A DNA stretch of 64,000 nucleotides from Sinorhizobium mexicanum (GTDB lineage Bacteria > Pseudomonadota > Alphaproteobacteria > Rhizobiales > Rhizobiaceae): assembly GCF_013488225.1 (NCBI RefSeq), contig NZ_CP041238.1, positions 1,885,501-1,949,500 on the forward strand, read 5' to 3'. A program made the position numbers and the translations under genes. Below are positions 63,039-64,000 of this stretch, in pieces. The notes under the pieces were generated by a model. The model was not told the DNA's origin and did no database searches. It saw only the letters and a program-made list of their open reading frames with translations. Every line of letters begins with the position of its first letter. Position 1 is the stretch's first letter.

Positions 63039-63559
63039 CTGCAGCCATTGCCAGTACATCCGTGGTCAATGGCGATATGGCTGTTCTTTTAGTTGCTGAA
63101 CGTGACGAGAGCGTGACAAAGGCGTGATGCAATCAGGCGTCCCGATATTGTGGATCATGGTGGATGAAGCCGACGAGAGCGTCTTGATGCCGAGCCGTTG
63201 CCCGACCATCACGGTGGAGATGCCCCGCAGGCACTTAAACATGGCGCATGCGGCGGCGGCGCCCGGGGGCAAAGCTCGGTATCGCGCCCGAGTTCGGCTG
63301 CCCGACGCGACGCGGCGAACCATCGCCTCAACGCGAGGAAGAAATGAAGGTCCCAGAACGGGGCAGAAGGGACTATTGGGGCGTCGCTCTGGGACCTCAC
63401 GCGCTCACGCCGGCATTGGGATAATCCGCCGTTGGCGCTCAACGGCTGCAATATGTGTCAGGAGGAACGTTCCGCAACGGCCTTAGGACCTATGGCTGTG
63501 CAGCCTGGGACTAAGGTCCGACACATGTCCTTTTTCGGCTGCCTCCTGCGGCGGTCGCC

Positions 63560-63584
63560 GGAACACTCTTGAATTCAACGGGTT
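63560..63584 (+). promoter_or_regulatory. EcfG-type (general stress) promoter
   Basis: GGAAC, 16 nt, GGTT: this resembles the GGAAC-N16/17-CGTT consensus of EcfG promoters in alphaproteobacteria, with one mismatch, 36 nt upstream of the next gene. Confidence 0.4.
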
Positions 63585-63619
63585 CGGTTTCGGAAGGGAT
63601 TTTACTTGGAGTACTTCCG

Positions 63620-64000
63620 ATGATGAAAGGTATCCTCATTAAAAGCGCAATCGCTTTGAGCCTGGGCGTCACCTACACGCCTGCTTTCGCGCAGACCGAG
63701 CAGCCGGCACAAGGTCAATCCACCGAATGTCCGGCAGGAACCGAATGTCCGCAAGGCGGTGCACAGGGGCAGCAGCCCGATGCGCAGCAACCGGGCGGTG
63801 AAGCTACCGGCCAAGGCCAGCAAGATCAGCAGCCCGGCGCTGAGCAGGGCGGAACCGGACAGCAGCTGCAGCAGGATCAGCAGCAGCAACCTGATAACGG
63901 CACGTCCAAGCAAAAACAGCAGCAAGATCAAGCCGCTCCGGAAACAGAGCAGCCGGACCAATCCAATACCGAAAAGAAGCCTGCGGACGGCCAAACGGAC
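63620..64000 (+). CDS. Secreted Gln-rich protein (cut by window edge)
   Basis: Begins ATG 63620 with TTGGAG eight nt upstream, then a signal peptide (MMKGILIKSAIALSLGVTYT, cleavage after AFA). About 100 residues of low complexity follow, rich in Gln, Gly, Asp and Pro (repeated QQ-D-Q). The frame is open to the end of the window. In rhizobia such leaders commonly precede DUF1236 domains, which would lie beyond the window (inference). The repeated Gln-rich pattern explains the long Leu-rich frame on the other strand. Confidence 0.75.
   Translation, partial: MMKGILIKSAIALSLGVTYTPAFAQTEQPAQGQSTECPAGTECPQGGAQGQQPDAQQPGGEATGQGQQDQQPGAEQGGTGQQLQQDQQQQPDNGTSKQKQQQDQAAPETEQPDQSNTEKKPADGQTD

Larger units (their letters stand above)
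62838..63619. other. 782-nt stretch without a convincing gene
   Basis: Apart from the minus-strand terminator at 63012 and the EcfG-like promoter at 63560, I see nothing. A 57-residue minus-strand frame (start 63242, stop 63066) lies just ahead of the terminator but has no ribosome site. Confidence 0.4.

Noticed and set aside
63602..63994. Leu-rich minus-strand frame
   Set aside because: It is the reverse of a CAG/CAA-rich Gln-rich gene that has a ribosome site and signal peptide.
1..64000. CRISPR array, rRNA operon, replication origin
   Set aside because: No repeat-spacer pattern, rRNA sequence or parAB/repABC-like gene was seen.

Overview
The window looks like accessory DNA from a Rhizobiales genome, most likely Rhizobium/Sinorhizobium and possibly a megaplasmid. 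I infer this from the high GC content, the FixJ-type two-component pairs, the LigD-type repair ligase, the EcfG-like promoter and many small proteins of rhizobial type. There are no rRNA genes, no complete tRNA, no CRISPR array and no replication origin.

Layout. 1-8293 (minus strand): a FixJ-like regulator running off the left edge, a receiver-PAS-histidine kinase, a 1651-residue pseudokinase/ATPase/TPR/GAF/histidine kinase, a small sigma-like protein and a crotonase. 8534-25168: a detoxification and catabolism zone. A set of four gene types (alpha/beta hydrolase, SDR, tautomerase, DJ-1/PfpI) occurs twice here. Between the two sets lie an AIPR-family defence candidate, LysR and AraC regulators, a lone ParD antitoxin, an aldo-keto reductase, Dps and an HD hydrolase. 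25377-28537: an alcohol dehydrogenase, a linalool dehydratase/isomerase-like enzyme and a Sco-like protein form a tight operon. 28534-40000: transporters, an isochorismatase-like hydrolase, exonuclease III, LigD and a mercuric-reductase-like flavoprotein. 40037-44112: a triheme cytochrome c with a two-subunit molybdenum oxidoreductase; a XdhC-type maturation factor lies at 54191. 44630-47470: a PD-(D/E)XK nuclease and a NACHT NTPase face each other, a likely defence locus. 48020-53740: nitronate monooxygenase, MFS transporter, ArsR regulator and a FixJ-type two-component pair. 55121-58224: decayed DNA (truncated Nudix gene, broken IS5-type transposase), then an HTH protein, a tyrosine integrase and the 3' part of a tRNA-Arg gene. 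This is probably the right end of an integrated island. 58268-64000: flanking DNA with a hydroxyproline racemase-family gene, several frameshifted genes, a desaturase and a secreted Gln-rich protein.

A recurring regulatory pattern may tie the catabolic genes together: TTGAAC repeated at exactly 20 bp, often as CTATTGAACG, in at least five promoter regions. These lie next to the OsmC/alcohol dehydrogenase, cytochrome c/oxidoreductase, isochorismatase, HD hydrolase and ArsR/two-component genes. With the duplicated gene set and the monoterpene-enzyme-like operon, this suggests a coordinated island for oxidising or detoxifying organic compounds. The substrate and the regulator are inferred, not shown.
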